Shown in pieces: positions 61,834 through 64,000 of a DNA stretch of 64,000 nucleotides. The notes beneath the pieces are model-generated. The model made no database searches. It was not told the DNA's origin and was given only the letters and a program-made list of their open reading frames with translations. Each line of letters opens with the position of its first letter. The first letter of the stretch is position 1. A program made the position numbers and the translations under genes. The DNA lies in contig CANTUZ010000002.1 of NCBI GenBank assembly GCA_947846985.1, positions 155,367,889 through 155,431,888 on the forward strand, read 5' to 3'. Origin of the DNA: Fratercula arctica (taxonomy: Eukaryota > Chordata > Aves > Charadriiformes > Alcidae).

Positions 61834-64000
61834 CTGTGAAGAAAGAAAACAAAATCAGGGCTATATTGTGTGCACTGGGGACTAAGTGCTTGTGTGGCTG
61901 TCTGGCTGGGTTCAGGGGTGGAACTGGCTGGCCTACTGCTCTCTGTGCCGGGTCTCTAACTGGCACCAAGGACTAAATAGACAGTAAGAAGACATACTGT
62001 TAAGATGAAATGGAAAGGGAGGAGCTATTCATGCTACAAACATTCAGCATCTGGGTAGCCTTCCTATACTCTCTTGTTGCCAAAGGGGAGAGATGAGCTT
62101 CTCCAGGAGTTTCAGAGGACTGATATTGGACTCTTAAGGACTATAGTCCCAAAATGTTTATACTTAGCTATAAACTGTAGAGAAAATCATTAAATTGGGA
62201 GCACAAAATCAGATTGTATGTATACACTTGTTTACAAGCAGGTTTTTTTTTTTCTGCTATGTTGCTATGGACAGTGTTATCCTTCTAAATGTGGGACAAA
62301 ATCCCATGACATCATGAAGAATTGGCTTGTGCTGAAAGATAATGTGGTCCCAGAACTGCAACTGTGATGCCTAGAATGGAAGGGAATGAAAATTCATTCA
62401 CGATACAATGGTTTTGAGAATGTAATACTGCCTTTTGCTGTTATGACCTGCATTCATTTTAATGGTATTTCAAACCAATTGTGTTAAATATAAACAAAAC
62501 AACAGTGTGGCGTTGCAATACATCATGCTCTTAGAACACAGGGAAAAAACTCATTAATGGTTTCATATTTTGACAGTTAAAGCAGATGGAGTCTCCTGTT
62601 ACATACATTAATCCAATCTGGATGTTTATACTAGGTCATTTCATCAACCTGGTATGTACAAGCTAGTTCCCCCGTCTGTCTTTCCAACAGAGTTAGAGAG
62701 TTTGTTTAATGAGGCCCAATTTCTTATAATTAAATTCTAATGAATTTTGAACTCGGAACTCTCTTGTTTGTTCTTTCAGCAATTCAGTCATCTCTGCAAT
62801 GCAGCAACATTATCTAAGTCGTCTGTGCAGTGCAGTCCTCCGTGACAGTTAGGTGGTGGTACCTTCTGAAAGTTTATGAGGTGTACAGCACCTCTCGGCA
62901 TGGCAGAGTGCCATGAGAACCACTCTGGGTATCTTTTAAAAAGACCTTCAGGATCAGAAACTTTATTCTGATTTCATAACAATAAGCATGTATTTGATGT
63001 AAAGAACCACAAGACTCATTTGCCCCCTGGGTGAAGCAAAAGCCTTATGGCTTTTATCAGAAAGCATCCGAGTCTTAGTCCACTCCAACTGGGAGTGTTT
63101 GAACTCAGTGGATGCATAAAGCTGCAAGGCTGAGCTGCATTACCTGTTCTTAAATGCATGCAGGTCCCTCCTGAGCAAACTATTATTATGGCAGAATTTT
63201 GACATATGAAATAATAAGGCTATATGAATGTTGTGATTTCCTGCAGAGGTCAGGACTTGGTGACTCAAGTCATTACCATTCTAAATATATGACAATAAAT
63301 ATAACTGTTTACTGCTTTATAGAAACCCACTGGTACGGCAGTAAAAAGAATTACATTTCCTTTGACATCTTTTGGATTAGCCATCCCACAAGATTGCAGT
63401 GGACACAATCTTAAAAAATAACCCACAACGTCAGAGGAAAATCTTGTTATCATCATATCCATAGCAAATTGGGTATGGATAGCTCATTAGGGATCATCTT
63501 GTCTCAAAAGCAAGATTGATATTAACAAAAACTTTCCTGACAGATATTTATCAAACATGAGTTAAAAAACTCTAAATTCTACAACACACCATAGTGATAT
63601 ATACTGTAATGTACCGCTGTCCTTATCTTCAGGAATTTTTCAGCCCTATTGAACTTCCTGTCATTTACCATATTTGTATTTTCTCTGTAAGGACAGCAAT
63701 CACTGGCTACATTCTTCTTTCTCTGACTAACTCTCCTATCAGTGACTGCACGGTATTAATAAAAAACCCAGAGAGATGCTGAGTCCTCTTATATTGGCAA
63801 CATGAATTCAGCCATGAAAGAATGACATCAATAGAACATAATAAAATCTCATCTCTGTTAGCAAAAGACAAGGCAAACGCTTGAAGTATCAGACTTCAGC
63901 ATACTTACTTCAATGATATAATCATAATTATTATTATTACAGGATAATTATTGTTGCTGTTGTGTTGTTATAGTTGCTATTGTTATTACTGTGACTAAAT
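61834..64000 (-). other. ADCY8: ADCY8 upstream intron (partial)
   Basis: Sequence before the 90-nt exon, running off the right edge. I searched the minus strand for a hydrophobic M7-M9 exon with a GT donor and saw none, so the previous exon is outside. It contains an ATT/TTG-rich tract at 63926-63990. Confidence 0.75.
63926..63990. repeat. ATT/TTG-rich microsatellite
   Basis: AATTATTATTATTAC followed by TTGTTGCTGTTGTGTTGTTA and further TTG units near the window edge. Confidence 0.8.

Noticed and set aside
61834..64000. Search for the preceding ADCY8 exon (M7-M9)
   Set aside because: No minus-strand hydrophobic segment with a suitable GT donor was found; the exon probably lies beyond the window.

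Overview
The window is nuclear DNA of a bird. It is AT-rich, low in CpG and almost entirely non-coding. It carries avian-type CR1 LINE 3' ends (finishing in ATTCTATG-type short repeats), a solo LTR of a type recognised from avian endogenous retroviruses, and intron-split exons of one vertebrate gene. No bacterial, viral or organellar gene layout is present. The species cannot be named from the sequence.

The only host gene supported is ADCY8 (Ca2+/calmodulin-stimulated adenylate cyclase 8), on the minus strand. Its last eight coding exons lie between 61833 and 32094. They would be exons 11-18 if the bird gene keeps the 18-exon layout remembered for mammals. All junctions have GT/AG sites and compatible phases, and together the exons encode about 448 residues. 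In protein order these are: a 30-residue glycosylatable extracellular loop encoded by its own 90-nt exon, transmembrane helices M10-M12, the helical linker, the whole C2 cyclase domain, and the C2b tail with its IQ-like calmodulin-binding motif. Upstream exons (N-terminus, first membrane cassette, C1, M7-M9) lie beyond 64000.

Layout: 1-290 is the end of a probable LTR. 291-32010 is the region downstream of ADCY8, with no supportable gene; it holds a solo LTR at 3459-4051 with a perfect 5-bp target duplication, a MIR-type SINE fragment near 14.75 kb, a palindromic MITE-like relic near 14.2 kb, a CR1 3' end at 19.1-19.4 kb, homopolymer and AT-rich tracts, and a CpG-enriched patch at 28.06-28.61 kb that could be a regulatory element. 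32010-61833 is the ADCY8 3' half; its introns hold a degraded CR1 (36.07-38.22 kb), a long CR1 with a 583-codon open reverse-transcriptase frame (46.52-48.54 kb), two short CR1 3' ends and one old CR1 in the opposite orientation (50.86-51.34 kb). 61834-64000 is part of the next upstream intron.

I did not find a previously undescribed biological system. The most useful observations concern ADCY8 splicing: the 90-nt glycosylated-loop exon has a weak 5' splice site and can be skipped in frame, and a 25-T homopolymer abuts the last acceptor. The well-preserved but 5'-truncated CR1 is also worth a look.
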